From Oscillospiraceae bacterium (GTDB taxonomy: Bacteria; Bacillota; Clostridia; Oscillospirales; CAG-272), in NCBI GenBank assembly GCA_015063685.1, contig SVTR01000007.1, positions 1 through 64,000 on the forward strand: DNA of 64,000 bases. Reading direction: 5' to 3'. The notes beneath the pieces were generated by a model. The model did no database searches. It saw only the letters and a list, made by a program, of their open reading frames with translations, and was not told the DNA's origin. Shown piece by piece: positions 1 through 8,450 of this stretch (its first letter is position 1; each line of letters starts with the position of its first letter). The position numbers were made by a program, and so were the translations under genes.

Positions 1-45
1 TGGCGTTTGGCATCTATTAAAATCGCACTATGAAAAATGGGTACA

Positions 46-82
46 AAAAAGCCCAGAAGCCTTACGACATCTGGGTTTTTTG
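46..82 (-). terminator. bidirectional rho-independent terminator after the tRNA pair
   Basis: CCCAGA at 52-57 pairs with TCTGGG at 70-75. A T-run follows on the + strand and an A-run precedes it, so the minus-strand transcript also ends in a U-run. It lies about 30 bases past the tRNA-fMet 3' end and most simply ends that transcript. Confidence 0.8.
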
Positions 83-110
83 GGGTGGCATCCATTAAGG
101 ATGCACAATA

Positions 111-187
<77 letters not shown>

Positions 188-201
188 ATAATATAAAATT
201 G

Positions 202-290
202 TGGTGCCGGTGACCGGTCTCGAACCGGTACGATACTCTCGTATCACGGGATTTTAAGTCCCGGGCGTCTGCCAATTCCGCCACACCGGC
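202..290 (-). tRNA. tRNA-Leu (TAA)
   Basis: An 89-nt tRNA with anticodon TAA and a long variable arm, as expected of class II tRNA-Leu. The acceptor stem GCCGGTG pairs with CACCGGC, followed by the discriminator A and an encoded CCA (202-204 on the + strand as TGG). It sits 14 bases upstream of tRNA-fMet under one promoter at 339-367. Confidence 0.94.
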
Positions 291-338
291 AGAATCTCAA
301 GCCGCTCCGAGATGTGCCTCGCTCCCGTTGACTTGTAT

Positions 339-367
339 ATTATAGCATATTAATTTTTATTTGTCAA
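339..367 (-). promoter_or_regulatory. consensus sigma-A promoter of the tRNA operon
   Basis: On the minus strand a perfect TTGACA (362-367) is separated by 17 bases from a perfect TATAAT (339-344). The inferred start lies about 40 bases upstream of tRNA-Leu. A full consensus promoter fits the high output expected of tRNA genes. Confidence 0.88.
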
Positions 368-546
368 TAGTTTTCTCAAAAAAATTCGGATTATTCATTT
401 CATTTTTTGGCGCAAGCCTTACCACACGAATTCTTGCCCGGTACCCGGGTACTCATCCACTTAATCTCCGAAACGCCATGGGCGTAAAGTGAGTCCTTAC
501 CCTCAGCGAAGGCCACCCCGCTTGGAGGTGGCCTTTTGATATGTCG
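368..546. other. intergenic stretch, with a hairpin at its right end
   Basis: No coding sequence is visible. GGCCACC (511-517) pairs with GGTGGCC (527-533), followed by TTTT on the + strand. On the minus strand the hairpin lies just past the stop of the DUF4838 gene and may end that transcript, although the U-run in that direction is poor. The 420-500 part is GC-rich and contains GGTACCCGGGTAC; I do not recognise a function for it. Confidence 0.4.
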
Positions 547-2610
547 TTAAAGCAAGCTATCCAGATTTTCGTTCTGCGAAGAATCCGGCATGGGAATCAC
601 ATATTTATAATACTCAATACCGTACTTCTCGCAAAGCTCATAGACTTTCTTGAGATGCGTTTTTCTGTTTTTGCCCTTAAGCTGACAGTAGTAATGGGCT
701 TGGATAGATGACTTTTCCACGTGAGCCTTTTGTTCATCGGTCTCGGCAAGCTCGTAAGCCTGAAGCCAAAGATCCAGCATATCGCGGCTATAGTTCAGGT
801 CGCGGTTGCCCTCGGGATCCACAAAGGGGATCATCTTCTCGCCCTTGTCAAAAATACCCACGTGGGGGTTGGTCATGGCGATCTTGGTCATGTCAGTCAT
901 ATAGGTCTTGATCTTTTCCCAACCGGCGCCGTAGTAATACTGTAGGAATTCATCCATGTAGGCGTAGTACTGTGCCTCGGTCATATCGGGATCCCATAAA
1001 AGCTTGGCAAGCAGATAAGATCGAAGCTCGGCAAACTCGCCCGAAACAGACACCTGCTGACCCTCCAGAAATACGCCCTTAACGTTATGATCCTTGTAGA
1101 AATTTACGTTATCCCACAGTACGTCGAAGTTGGGAAAGAAGGTGAAATATGTCTCGGCATTGTAAGTGTAGTCCCAGATGTAGAGATTGTCACAGATCTC
1201 AGACCACGCCTCGATATCCTGCTTGAACTGCTTGTTTTTGGAGCAGGTCTCGTCGGCCAGCGGGTGGGTAAAGCAACACTCAATGGAGCAAAGTCGGATG
1301 ATCACATTGTCGGCAGGTCGGATGGTCTTAGGAGGCTTACGGGTATAGCGATAAGCCAGGGTGTCCACGTACACACCGGGGTAATCTTCCTTGATGTCGT
1401 TTGCGATGCGGTTGATGAAGGTCAAAAGAGAACCCATGGGGGATCCCTCCGCATCGTCGATAGCCTTACAGTTTTCACATTGGCATCCCAGTCTACCGGG
1501 GTCGGAGTCATTCTGCGAGACAGAAATGATGGTAGCCTGAGGATTGGCATCCAGCCACTTGCGGACGTTGGAAAGGACGAGTTGATACACGTTCTCGTCG
1601 GTGAGGCAGGGCTGGACATTTCCCTGATAGGGCAGATCCTGCAAGAGGTTGATGGTATGGACGAAGCGGCCAGCATAGCCAATACCGCCACCGATGTCAG
1701 AGACGGGGGTTGAGCTATCGTAGAAGCTATTGTCCTTGGAATGGTTGGCGAAGGTCTGATCGTAGCGCATATCGTACCAATAGGTATCCCGCATCTCAAA
1801 GTAAGGGTTATGGGTGGTATGCACGTCAGCGGGCACATCCACGGCATCCTGGTTGATGACAACGGTGGTGTCCTTAGCAAAGAAACGCACCCCCACGTAA
1901 TCCTCCAGGAAGCAGTACACACCGTACATGGTGCCGCGGTCACAGCTCCCCGTGATATAGAGGCGGTTATCATCCATCAGCAAGGTATAGCCGTCCAGCT
2001 TGACCTCGGCTCTGGCGGCAATGATCTTGGCAGTATCGCGGTCGGTGACACCAATGACGATCTCATGGTCGGAGGCCTCCTCGGGAATGCGGAAGCCGCC
2101 GGTGGCCTTTTCAATAAACTCAATCAGCTCATCGGCAGAATTACGGACACAGGCCGCGCCGCCATCCTGCACAACCAAGGTATATTCCTTGATATCAACG
2201 CCGCCGATGGTCAAGCTGTTCAAAGGAATGCCATCGTCGGTCTCCGCTTCGGGTTCGGTATCTACCTCTGTTTCAGGTTCCGTCTCGGGCTCAGTAGGTA
2301 CCTCGGTCGTCATCTCGGCGGGGGCGTCGGTGAGCTCCTCCGGGAGAGTCTCCGTAGGGGCTTCGGTAGGAAGCTCTGTGGGAAATTCAGTAGGAGCTTC
2401 GGTAGGAATTTCAGTGGGTATTTCGGTGGGCTCCTCAGTAGGTGCATCGGTCAAAGCTTCGGTAGGAATATCCGTAGAGGTGTCAGAGGTGTCCGCCAAC
2501 GAGCCGGTCACTTCCGGAGCGGCAGTATTGCCGTTACAAGCTACCAGGATCATACAAAGCATCATAAGAACTGACGTCAAAAGCAACGTAACGCGAGTTA
2601 ATTTCATCAT
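547..2610 (-). CDS. DUF4838-domain lipoprotein with PTE-repeat linker
   Basis: 687 residues. A signal peptide ends in the lipobox LVAC with the lipidated Cys at residue 25. Residues about 45-125 are a Pro/Thr/Glu linker of imperfect PTE-x repeats. After about residue 140 comes a folded region of DUF4838 type: an N-terminal part resembling the accessory domain of beta-hexosaminidases and alpha-glucuronidases, then a long catalytic-like region. DUF4838 proteins are usually found with carbohydrate-degrading enzymes, but their substrate is not settled. The start is ATGATG; the second ATG (2607) is better spaced from AAAGGAG at 2614-2620. Its own promoter is at 2639-2667. Likely a surface-tethered glycan-active protein; the reaction is unknown. 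Confidence 0.8.
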   Translation of the reverse strand: MMKLTRVTLLLTSVLMMLCMILVACNGNTAAPEVTGSLADTSDTSTDIPTEALTDAPTEEPTEIPTEIPTEAPTEFPTELPTEAPTETLPEELTDAPAEMTTEVPTEPETEPETEVDTEPEAETDDGIPLNSLTIGGVDIKEYTLVVQDGGAACVRNSADELIEFIEKATGGFRIPEEASDHEIVIGVTDRDTAKIIAARAEVKLDGYTLLMDDNRLYITGSCDRGTMYGVYCFLEDYVGVRFFAKDTTVVINQDAVDVPADVHTTHNPYFEMRDTYWYDMRYDQTFANHSKDNSFYDSSTPVSDIGGGIGYAGRFVHTINLLQDLPYQGNVQPCLTDENVYQLVLSNVRKWLDANPQATIISVSQNDSDPGRLGCQCENCKAIDDAEGSPMGSLLTFINRIANDIKEDYPGVYVDTLAYRYTRKPPKTIRPADNVIIRLCSIECCFTHPLADETCSKNKQFKQDIEAWSEICDNLYIWDYTYNAETYFTFFPNFDVLWDNVNFYKDHNVKGVFLEGQQVSVSGEFAELRSYLLAKLLWDPDMTEAQYYAYMDEFLQYYYGAGWEKIKTYMTDMTKIAMTNPHVGIFDKGEKMIPFVDPEGNRDLNYSRDMLDLWLQAYELAETDEQKAHVEKSSIQAHYYCQLKGKNRKTHLKKVYELCEKYGIEYYKYVIPMPDSSQNENLDSLL

Positions 2611-2638
2611 TTTCTCCTTTCAGCAGGGGAGTTTTTAC

Positions 2639-2667
2639 GATATAGCACAGAACATTAATTTATGCAA
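2639..2667 (-). promoter_or_regulatory. promoter of the DUF4838 lipoprotein gene
   Basis: TTGCAT (2662-2667) is separated by 17 bases from TATATC (2639-2644), with a TGC extended -10 motif. Start would fall about 20-25 bases before the ribosome site. Confidence 0.6.
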
Positions 2668-2696
2668 CAGTTTAGAAAATATTCGACATATATAGG

Positions 2697-2745
2697 CTAA
2701 AAAAGCCGATCCCTCGGGCAGACTGCTCTTTCCAAAGGATCGGCT
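2697..2745 (-). terminator. terminator of the 2813-4582 gene
   Basis: AGCCGATCC (2704-2712) pairs with GGATCGGCT (2737-2745). Read on the minus strand the stem is followed by TTTTTTA. It separates this gene from the DUF4838 gene, which has its own promoter. Confidence 0.82.
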
Positions 2746-2812
2746 CTATGGATCTTCAGCAACAGTTGTTCCGGAGATCCTTTATTGCCTGAAAAGCGAT
2801 GCTTTGTTGTGT

Positions 2813-4582
2813 TTAATCTTCTCTTTTTCTCATCACCGCGCAGGCGGCCACAGCAAGAAGCAAAGCGCTTACAGCAGTCGTTCCCACCAAAGATGCGCAT
2901 CCGGTAGCATCATCGGAATCCACAGTATCGTTCTCCGTCTTTTCCTCAGCAGCGGTCACATCAGAGTCGGTAGCGGCAACGGTATCCTGAGGCTTGGTTG
3001 CGCTTTCCGCAACAGTCTCATCGGTCACATCGGTTTCCTCAGGAGCCGCGGTTTCATCCACCATAACGGTATCCTCAGGAACAGAGGTATCCTGGGGAGC
3101 GGAGGTCTCATCGGCCACAGAGGTTTCCACTGTTGCAGTCGTTTCGTCGGTTGCGGAGGTGTCATCCTCCGGTGCGGTGGTTTCATCGGTCGCGTCAGTT
3201 TCTTCGGTGGCAGTGGTCTCAGACTCTTCTTCGCCCACATCGACTCCCTTCTCGGCCAGACGGGTCTTCGCATAGGTTTCAGCTTCATCTACAGAGCGGA
3301 AGAAGCCCATATAGCAAATATCAAATTCCATGGCATCGGCAGGAGCGGCAAAGTCGATACGAATACCGTGGATACGGCCCTCCCAAAGATCCGTGAGATC
3401 AACAGTCACGAGGACATATTCATTCTCTTCATGCTCGTAATAGAGGCCGTCATACGCGGACCAATCCTCGTGGTTACTGTCAGTGGCACCCAAAATTTCA
3501 CCACCGTAATACCAAAGCGTACCACCTTCACCGTAATAGTTACGGAGCAGAGCCGTAAACACAGGGAAATCGGTGCCGGAATAGGAAATGGAACGCGTCA
3601 TATTCCAGCTAAAGAAGCCTAAGGCCTCCGACATGGTCGCACGGTAGGAGTTGTCACCCAAGGGAGCCAACGCAATATTGGTGCCACCTGAGGTATTGAC
3701 AACGGATGCATCCCAGTAAAGGGCGGGCTGATTTTCGGGAACTGTCGAAGGATCAGAGATATCGGCAACCTTGATCAGATTGGGTTCAGGCTCTTTACTG
3801 TCGCTGCCCGTAGGAGGATTGGCGTGCGCCTTGTCGGTGCCGTAATCCAGAATGGTCATAGCAGCAGTACCGTCCTTGAGCGAAGAATAGAGGGTAACAC
3901 CAACATAAAACTCACCGTTAGGATCCAGTTTTTTCAGGTTAGCGGTAGCCACAGCCATACCGGGCATAGATACGCCGTTCACCTTGAAATTGTAAGCGGA
4001 GCCGTTGTAGGTAGCCTCAAATGTATAATGTTCGCAACCGTTGTTATCCAGCTCAGGAGTCACGGAAGCAGCTCCGAGCTTTTGGAAGTTACCCTTACTG
4101 CTCTCGTTATCTTCAACCGTATTCCAACTCTCCACCGCGGCATCAGCGCCGCCGCCATTACCGCGGATCAGGCACAGCCAGCCGCCGCCGTAAGCAGTCG
4201 AGCCGGGGACTACCTTAGGTTTGTTTGTAATGCTGATACAGATCCAGCTATCCGTATTATGATCGGGGCCATTATAGGCATAATCATCCACACGGAATTC
4301 CATGTAGATTCCCTCTTGCACAAGCTGAGGCTCTTTGCTTTGCACGGTCATGAAGGGAGTAGAGTCGGTGTAATCGGCGGGGATAACGGTAAAGCCCTCT
4401 TCGGTATACTTGTAGCCGGCCTCGGGCTTCTGAGGCTTATCGCTATTTTCGGGATACTCGGAGGCGGCGCGATAAGTAGTCCAGTCACCGGGAATATCGG
4501 CCGCATACGCACTTACAGCCATGGTAGGTAGCATGCAGAGGAGCATCACAAGCACCAGGAAAATCGCAAGAATTCTTTTCAT
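2813..4582 (-). CDS. secreted surface protein with C-terminal membrane anchor, unknown function
   Basis: 589 residues from the ATG at 4582, which has GGAG about 8 bases upstream; an upstream in-frame start adds 10 residues but has no ribosome site. A Sec signal peptide ends near AYAA. The central region has beta-rich stretches reminiscent of concanavalin-like carbohydrate-binding folds, but I cannot assign a family. Residues from about 440 form an acidic Thr/Glu/Ala low-complexity linker (repeats such as TDETTA). The extreme C-terminus is a hydrophobic helix followed by MRKRED, a membrane anchor common in clostridial surface proteins; I see no LPXTG. It ends in a terminator at 2697-2745 and is transcribed divergently from the GH43 gene. 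Probably displayed outside the cell. Confidence 0.72.
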   Translation of the reverse strand: MKRILAIFLVLVMLLCMLPTMAVSAYAADIPGDWTTYRAASEYPENSDKPQKPEAGYKYTEEGFTVIPADYTDSTPFMTVQSKEPQLVQEGIYMEFRVDDYAYNGPDHNTDSWICISITNKPKVVPGSTAYGGGWLCLIRGNGGGADAAVESWNTVEDNESSKGNFQKLGAASVTPELDNNGCEHYTFEATYNGSAYNFKVNGVSMPGMAVATANLKKLDPNGEFYVGVTLYSSLKDGTAAMTILDYGTDKAHANPPTGSDSKEPEPNLIKVADISDPSTVPENQPALYWDASVVNTSGGTNIALAPLGDNSYRATMSEALGFFSWNMTRSISYSGTDFPVFTALLRNYYGEGGTLWYYGGEILGATDSNHEDWSAYDGLYYEHEENEYVLVTVDLTDLWEGRIHGIRIDFAAPADAMEFDICYMGFFRSVDEAETYAKTRLAEKGVDVGEEESETTATEETDATDETTAPEDDTSATDETTATVETSVADETSAPQDTSVPEDTVMVDETAAPEETDVTDETVAESATKPQDTVAATDSDVTAAEEKTENDTVDSDDATGCASLVGTTAVSALLLAVAACAVMRKRED

Positions 4583-4614
4583 GATTTTTCTCCTTGTAAG
4601 TAAGATATGCATTC

Positions 4615-4643
4615 ATTATATCGCAATTTGTCAAACTTGTAAA
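4615..4643 (-). promoter_or_regulatory. promoter of the 2813-4582 surface-protein gene
   Basis: TTTACA (4638-4643), 17 bases, TATAAT (4615-4620). A second TTGACA at about 4629-4634 is only 8 bases from the -10 box and is not a usable -35. Confidence 0.7.
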
Positions 4644-4720
4644 TTCACACTTTAAACAATTAATCATCTTTTTTTTGTTTATATTGTTAATTAGTCTCGT
4701 CATTAGGCCTTTGGTGTAGA

Positions 4721-4749
4721 TTGACAAACCCCAAAAAGCATGATATAAT
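4721..4749 (+). promoter_or_regulatory. consensus promoter of the GH43 gene
   Basis: TTGACA (4721-4726), 17 bases, TATAAT (4744-4749). Both hexamers are perfect. The longer reading frame beginning at 4721 overlaps this promoter, which argues for the ATG at 4778 as the true start. Confidence 0.85.
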
Positions 4750-4777
4750 GGAAAAAATATGTTTTTCGGAGGCTTTC

Positions 4778-6373
4778 ATGTTGACCGCTCACAATCCCAT
4801 TCTGAAGGGCTTTCATCCCGATCCCTCCATCTGCCGCGTGGGTCAGGATTACTATATCGCCACCTCCACCTTCCAATGGTTTCCGGGGGTAGAGCTGTAT
4901 CACTCCCGGGATCTCATTCATTGGGAGCAGCTCCCTTCCCCGCTGACCCGTGTATCTCAGCTTGATCTTCGGGGGAATCCCAACTCAGGCGGCGTGTGGG
5001 CGCCCTGTTTGTCCCACTCGGACGGGATCTTTTATCTGATCTACACCAACGTCAAAAATTTCCACGGCATCTACAAGGACACCCACAATTATCTCGTCAC
5101 CGCGACAGATATCCGCGGTCCCTGGTCGGAGCCTGTTTATCTCAATTCCAGCGGCTTTGACCCTTCCCTGTTCCACGATGATGACGGGCGCAAGTGGTTG
5201 GTCAATATGAAATGGGATCCCCGTTATGGCAATCACCCCTTTGACGGGATCCTTTTGCAAGAGTACTCATCCGCCGAGAAGCGGCTCATCGGTCAGCCTG
5301 TGAATATTTTCAAGGGCACCGATGTGCGGGTGACTGAGGCTCCTCATCTCTACAAGATGAACGGGTACTATTATCTCATGGTAGCCGAAGGGGGAACCTC
5401 CTATGCCCACGGTATACAGATGGCCCGTGCCAAGTCTATCACAGGTCCCTATGAGGCTGATCCTCTTCCTCTGCTCACCACGCGACACGACCGCGACTAC
5501 CCCCTGCAACGGGCAGGTCACGGTTGTCTGGTTGATACGCCTGACGGGGATCTGTATACCGTTTTTCTCTGCGGACGCCCCGCAGATGGTCGGTGCATCC
5601 TGGGACGGGAGACGGGTATCGCTCAGCTCGCATGGAGCGAGGACGGCTGGCTACGGTTAAAGGACGGCGGGATCCTGCCACCCTTGACCTATACGTCGAA
5701 GCTTCCCAAGGCCCCTGCGAACCCTATCCCCGAAATCGATATTTTCAATCAGGGCACACTTCCCCGCCATTACAAGACCTTACGGTTGCCCTTCGGCGAG
5801 CGCATGGGTTCCCTGACCGCCCGTCCCGGATGGCTGAGGCTTTATGGCCGTGAGGCCATCACCTCGTGGAACGAAACCACTCTGGTAGGGCGGCGCTTGC
5901 AGGCTCATCGCACAGAGACCACGGTAAAAATGGATTTTGCCCCCGGCGATTATCAGCATATGGCGGGGCTTGCGGTCATGTACGACTCTTATAATTTCTT
6001 CTATCTGCACATGACGGCAGATGACCGCGGTCATCGGGAGCTGCGGATCATTTATCGCGATAACAAGGACTTTTTCGATCCCCTGAACGGCGGTTTTGTG
6101 ACCATCCCCGACGAGGGATCTGTGTGGCTTCGTGCCCGCTTGGAGGGAACCGAGCTGCGTTTCCTCTATGCCACGGACGGCAAAAACTATACACCCATAG
6201 GCGGTGTGCTGGATTGCGCCAATCTCTCCGACGAGCACTACGCGGCCATGGGTCACGAGGGACACACCGGTACCTTTGTTTGTATGGCTTGCCAGGATCT
6301 TTCGGGGTGTGTGGAGGGAGACGTCTGCTATGCGGATTTCGAATCGATGACCTGTCGGACATTGATGGATTAA
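4778..6373 (+). CDS. GH43 family glycosidase (beta-xylosidase / arabinofuranosidase type)
   Basis: 531 residues from the ATG at 4778, preceded by TCGGAGG. The five-bladed propeller catalytic domain fills the first ~320 residues: the base Asp15 in FHPDPS, the modulating Asp128 in GFDPS and the acid Glu187 in VTEAPHLY are all present. The C-terminal ~200 residues match the beta-sandwich domain found in xylan-active GH43 beta-xylosidases. There is no signal peptide, so it should act in the cytoplasm on imported xylo- or arabino-oligosaccharides; the exact substrate is an inference from the family. It is monocistronic between a consensus promoter and the hairpin at 6391-6425. Confidence 0.92.
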   Translation: MLTAHNPILKGFHPDPSICRVGQDYYIATSTFQWFPGVELYHSRDLIHWEQLPSPLTRVSQLDLRGNPNSGGVWAPCLSHSDGIFYLIYTNVKNFHGIYKDTHNYLVTATDIRGPWSEPVYLNSSGFDPSLFHDDDGRKWLVNMKWDPRYGNHPFDGILLQEYSSAEKRLIGQPVNIFKGTDVRVTEAPHLYKMNGYYYLMVAEGGTSYAHGIQMARAKSITGPYEADPLPLLTTRHDRDYPLQRAGHGCLVDTPDGDLYTVFLCGRPADGRCILGRETGIAQLAWSEDGWLRLKDGGILPPLTYTSKLPKAPANPIPEIDIFNQGTLPRHYKTLRLPFGERMGSLTARPGWLRLYGREAITSWNETTLVGRRLQAHRTETTVKMDFAPGDYQHMAGLAVMYDSYNFFYLHMTADDRGHRELRIIYRDNKDFFDPLNGGFVTIPDEGSVWLRARLEGTELRFLYATDGKNYTPIGGVLDCANLSDEHYAAMGHEGHTGTFVCMACQDLSGCVEGDVCYADFESMTCRTLMD

Positions 6374-6390
6374 GTTGTGCCATTTCTGAA

Positions 6391-6425
6391 AAACGGGCAG
6401 AAGCGCTTAGCGCTTCTGCCCGTTT
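6391..6425. terminator. bidirectional terminator between convergent genes
   Basis: A perfect 15-bp stem (6391-6405 with 6411-6425) has a five-base loop and is flanked by A- and T-rich ends. It separates the GH43 gene (+) from the membrane-protein gene (-). Confidence 0.88.
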
Positions 6426-6438
6426 CATTCATATAAAA

Positions 6439-6984
6439 TCAACCTACCTTGTCCTCATTCTTTCTGAGCTCCGCGCGGTCGCAAACACGCTTTTGCGCAC
6501 CAAAATACTTGCAGATCACAAGGACGGTGCCGTACAGCACGGTATATCCCAAAAATACCAGCAAAAACAGGACATAGGGGGTCTCCTCCTCCAGCGACTC
6601 GAAGGTGATGCCACCACCGTTGTGGATCATTCCTGCGGTGAAGCGGACGGCACCTGAAATAAAGCCCTCAAATTTGAAGAGCATGGACAGGAGCAGGTGG
6701 AAAATTGCCGCGGGAACATAGGCACCCAGCGTCTCCCCAATGGGACACTTGGCCTCTCGATAGCCCTCAAAATAGCCAAATACGCCTATGATGGCGGTAA
6801 CACCCAAGGTATAAATCACGATACGGATGACCGTCAGCACAGGATAGCTGAGAAGGACAAAATGATCCAGGAGGAAGTTGAACAGCCACTCCATCAGCAT
6901 GGTCACCACGCAGGCTCCCACCAGGTAGGCCAGATACACACCCATAGAAGCCAGAAGAAGCTTCCCTTTTTCCCAAAAACGCAT
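6439..6984 (-). CDS. small integral membrane protein, unknown function
   Basis: 181 residues from the ATG at 6984; a TTG four codons upstream is an alternative start. Neither has a clear ribosome site, so translation is probably coupled to the DUF1836 gene whose stop is 14 bases upstream. Four hydrophobic segments are visible, at roughly residues 10-35, 40-60, 85-110 and 145-165, with a charged C-terminal tail. I do not recognise the family. Being downstream of a DUF1836 regulator in a two-gene operon, it may be a target or partner of that protein. Confidence 0.65.
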   Translation of the reverse strand: MRFWEKGKLLLASMGVYLAYLVGACVVTMLMEWLFNFLLDHFVLLSYPVLTVIRIVIYTLGVTAIIGVFGYFEGYREAKCPIGETLGAYVPAAIFHLLLSMLFKFEGFISGAVRFTAGMIHNGGGITFESLEEETPYVLFLLVFLGYTVLYGTVLVICKYFGAQKRVCDRAELRKNEDKVG

Positions 6985-6997
6985 GATTCGAGGCAAA

Positions 6998-7582
6998 TCA
7001 GCGGCGGTTCATGAGAGCGGTGAGCATCTCATCGGAACGGCGCTTGATGAGGGCGGCATAATAGGCCACGATGATGATCTCCAGAGCGTTGGCCAGACGG
7101 TCAGCCGCACCGGGAATATTCTCCTGATAGCCTGCGATCTCCTCACGGATGACGGCCTTAATGGATGTCATAGCGCACACGTCCTGCTGCATGAGCTTGT
7201 CCAGGATGCGGCAGATATAGTCGTACAGGACGGAGTCGCGGATGATATCGTCGCTCTTATCGTCGATTTTACCGTTGATATAATGCAGAAGAAGGGCGAT
7301 CTTGTCCAGCTGGATGCAGGAGCGGAGCATATTGATGATCAGGATATGAGCCACCTGGTCGATATTATACTTCTTCAAGCGGGCATTTTCCACCCAGCCG
7401 CGCTTGGTCCAGTTCTGGAGGGTAGAGCCGTCGATACCCGACACCTCGCGGATCTGGGAGAGCATCACGCCCTCGCTGATGAAAAACACCTTGGACAGGA
7501 ACTCCAGGCCGGTGACATTGCCCATCTCACTCTTTTTCAACCGTGTACCGGGGATCAGTACATCATTAATTTCAAGATTCAT
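6998..7582 (-). CDS. DUF1836-family HTH protein
   Basis: 194 residues. The sequence around residues 35-70 contains the helix-turn-helix-like block with LQNWTKRGWV that typifies DUF1836, resembling the MerR-type DNA-binding region. The rest is helical with no known catalytic motif. AGAGGTG precedes the ATG at 7582. It is the first gene of an operon with the membrane protein at 6439-6984. Its promoter has a 6-bp inverted repeat in the spacer, which fits autoregulation, but this is inference; the function of DUF1836 proteins is not established. Confidence 0.85.
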   Translation of the reverse strand: MNLEINDVLIPGTRLKKSEMGNVTGLEFLSKVFFISEGVMLSQIREVSGIDGSTLQNWTKRGWVENARLKKYNIDQVAHILIINMLRSCIQLDKIALLLHYINGKIDDKSDDIIRDSVLYDYICRILDKLMQQDVCAMTSIKAVIREEIAGYQENIPGAADRLANALEIIIVAYYAALIKRRSDEMLTALMNRR

Positions 7583-7625
7583 AAATACACCTCTTTATTC
7601 ATATATTTCATTGTGTTGTGTCCTT

Positions 7626-7654
7626 ATTATATCGCACAATCGCCTGATTGTCAA
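7626..7654 (-). promoter_or_regulatory. consensus promoter with candidate operator, DUF1836 operon
   Basis: TTGACA (7649-7654), 17 bases, TATAAT (7626-7631), both perfect. Between them lies the inverted repeat ACAATC-N4-GATTGT (7636-7651), overlapping the -35 box. A protein bound there would block the promoter. Confidence 0.75.
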
Positions 7655-7728
7655 GCACCTGCACGAAATCTTTGCCAAACATTTACAAATTGTTTCACAT
7701 CATGTTATATGAAGGAGGTCAGTTCACG

Positions 7729-8346
7729 ATGATGATATCAAAATCAACATTTTGGAGAGCTATGCGCCTGTTGGTGCTCGTATCCATAGCTTTTGTCGTC
7801 ATCATCAATGAGCGTGAATGGTTGGCCGTATTGCCCGCTGCCTTGCTTCACGAGGCAGGCCATTATATAGCTGCCCGCCTGTGCGGGGCACCTACGGGCG
7901 GTATACGTATGGATTTACTGGGGGCACGTATAGAGGTTCGAGGAATTTTATCCTACGGCAAAGAGTTTGCCGTTGCGTGCGGAGGGCCTGTTATGAATCT
8001 GCTGAGCGCGGCCATGGTCTTTGGGTTACAGCAACAAGCTTTACTTAAAGACACCGAGGCTCTGTCTCTTTTTTTCTACGCTTCCCTCGGTTTAGGGCTT
8101 TTGAACCTTTTGCCGGTGGGTACGCTGGACGGTGGGCGAATGCTCTCGACTGCCTTATCCGGGTTGTGCTCTCCCTTCGTGGCAAGTATTTGTCTGAGGA
8201 TCACCACCACCCTGTTTCTTGTTCTTCTGTGGCTTTTGGCAGTATACGCCTTGCTTTGGGGATCTCCCATGATTTCAGCCTTTATTTTCATACTGACCCT
8301 GCTCTTTCGGTACACGTCTCCCGACGGCCGGCGGAGGGAGGTATGA
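7729..8346 (+). CDS. M50 site-2 protease, SpoIVFB-like
   Basis: 205 residues from the ATG at 7729, with GGAGG at 7714-7718. Polytopic membrane metalloprotease: the zinc motif HEAGH is at residues 41-45 in the second hydrophobic segment, and a LDGGR motif within LLNLLPVGTLDGG corresponds to the NPDG element that carries the third metal ligand. The protein is shorter than B. subtilis SpoIVFB (about 290 residues) and has no CBS or PDZ domain. In a spore-former such an enzyme could process pro-sigma-K, but other site-2 proteases of this size exist, so the sporulation role is inferred. It faces the D,D-carboxypeptidase gene and shares a terminator hairpin with it. Confidence 0.82.
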   Translation: MMISKSTFWRAMRLLVLVSIAFVVIINEREWLAVLPAALLHEAGHYIAARLCGAPTGGIRMDLLGARIEVRGILSYGKEFAVACGGPVMNLLSAAMVFGLQQQALLKDTEALSLFFYASLGLGLLNLLPVGTLDGGRMLSTALSGLCSPFVASICLRITTTLFLVLLWLLAVYALLWGSPMISAFIFILTLLFRYTSPDGRRREV

Positions 8347-8366
8347 AATTTTTCGCCTGTCATAAA

Positions 8367-8398
8367 AGACGCCTGCGGTATGACATCCGCAGGCGTCT
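8367..8398. terminator. hairpin terminator between convergent genes
   Basis: A 12-bp perfect stem (8367-8378 with 8387-8398) encloses an 8-base loop. The U-run follows on the minus strand, so it mainly serves the carboxypeptidase gene. Confidence 0.75.
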
Positions 8399-8450
8399 CG
8401 ATCTGATCATGGTTTGATTCATTAAAGAAATGGTTGGGACATTCACTCGT

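Noticed and set aside
4721..4777. Upstream extension of the GH43 protein
   Set aside because: The extra codons overlap a perfect promoter, and the ribosome site lies before the ATG at 4778.
7682..7710. A TTTACA-17-TTATAT promoter just before the site-2 protease
   Set aside because: The start would fall on the ribosome site, leaving no leader.
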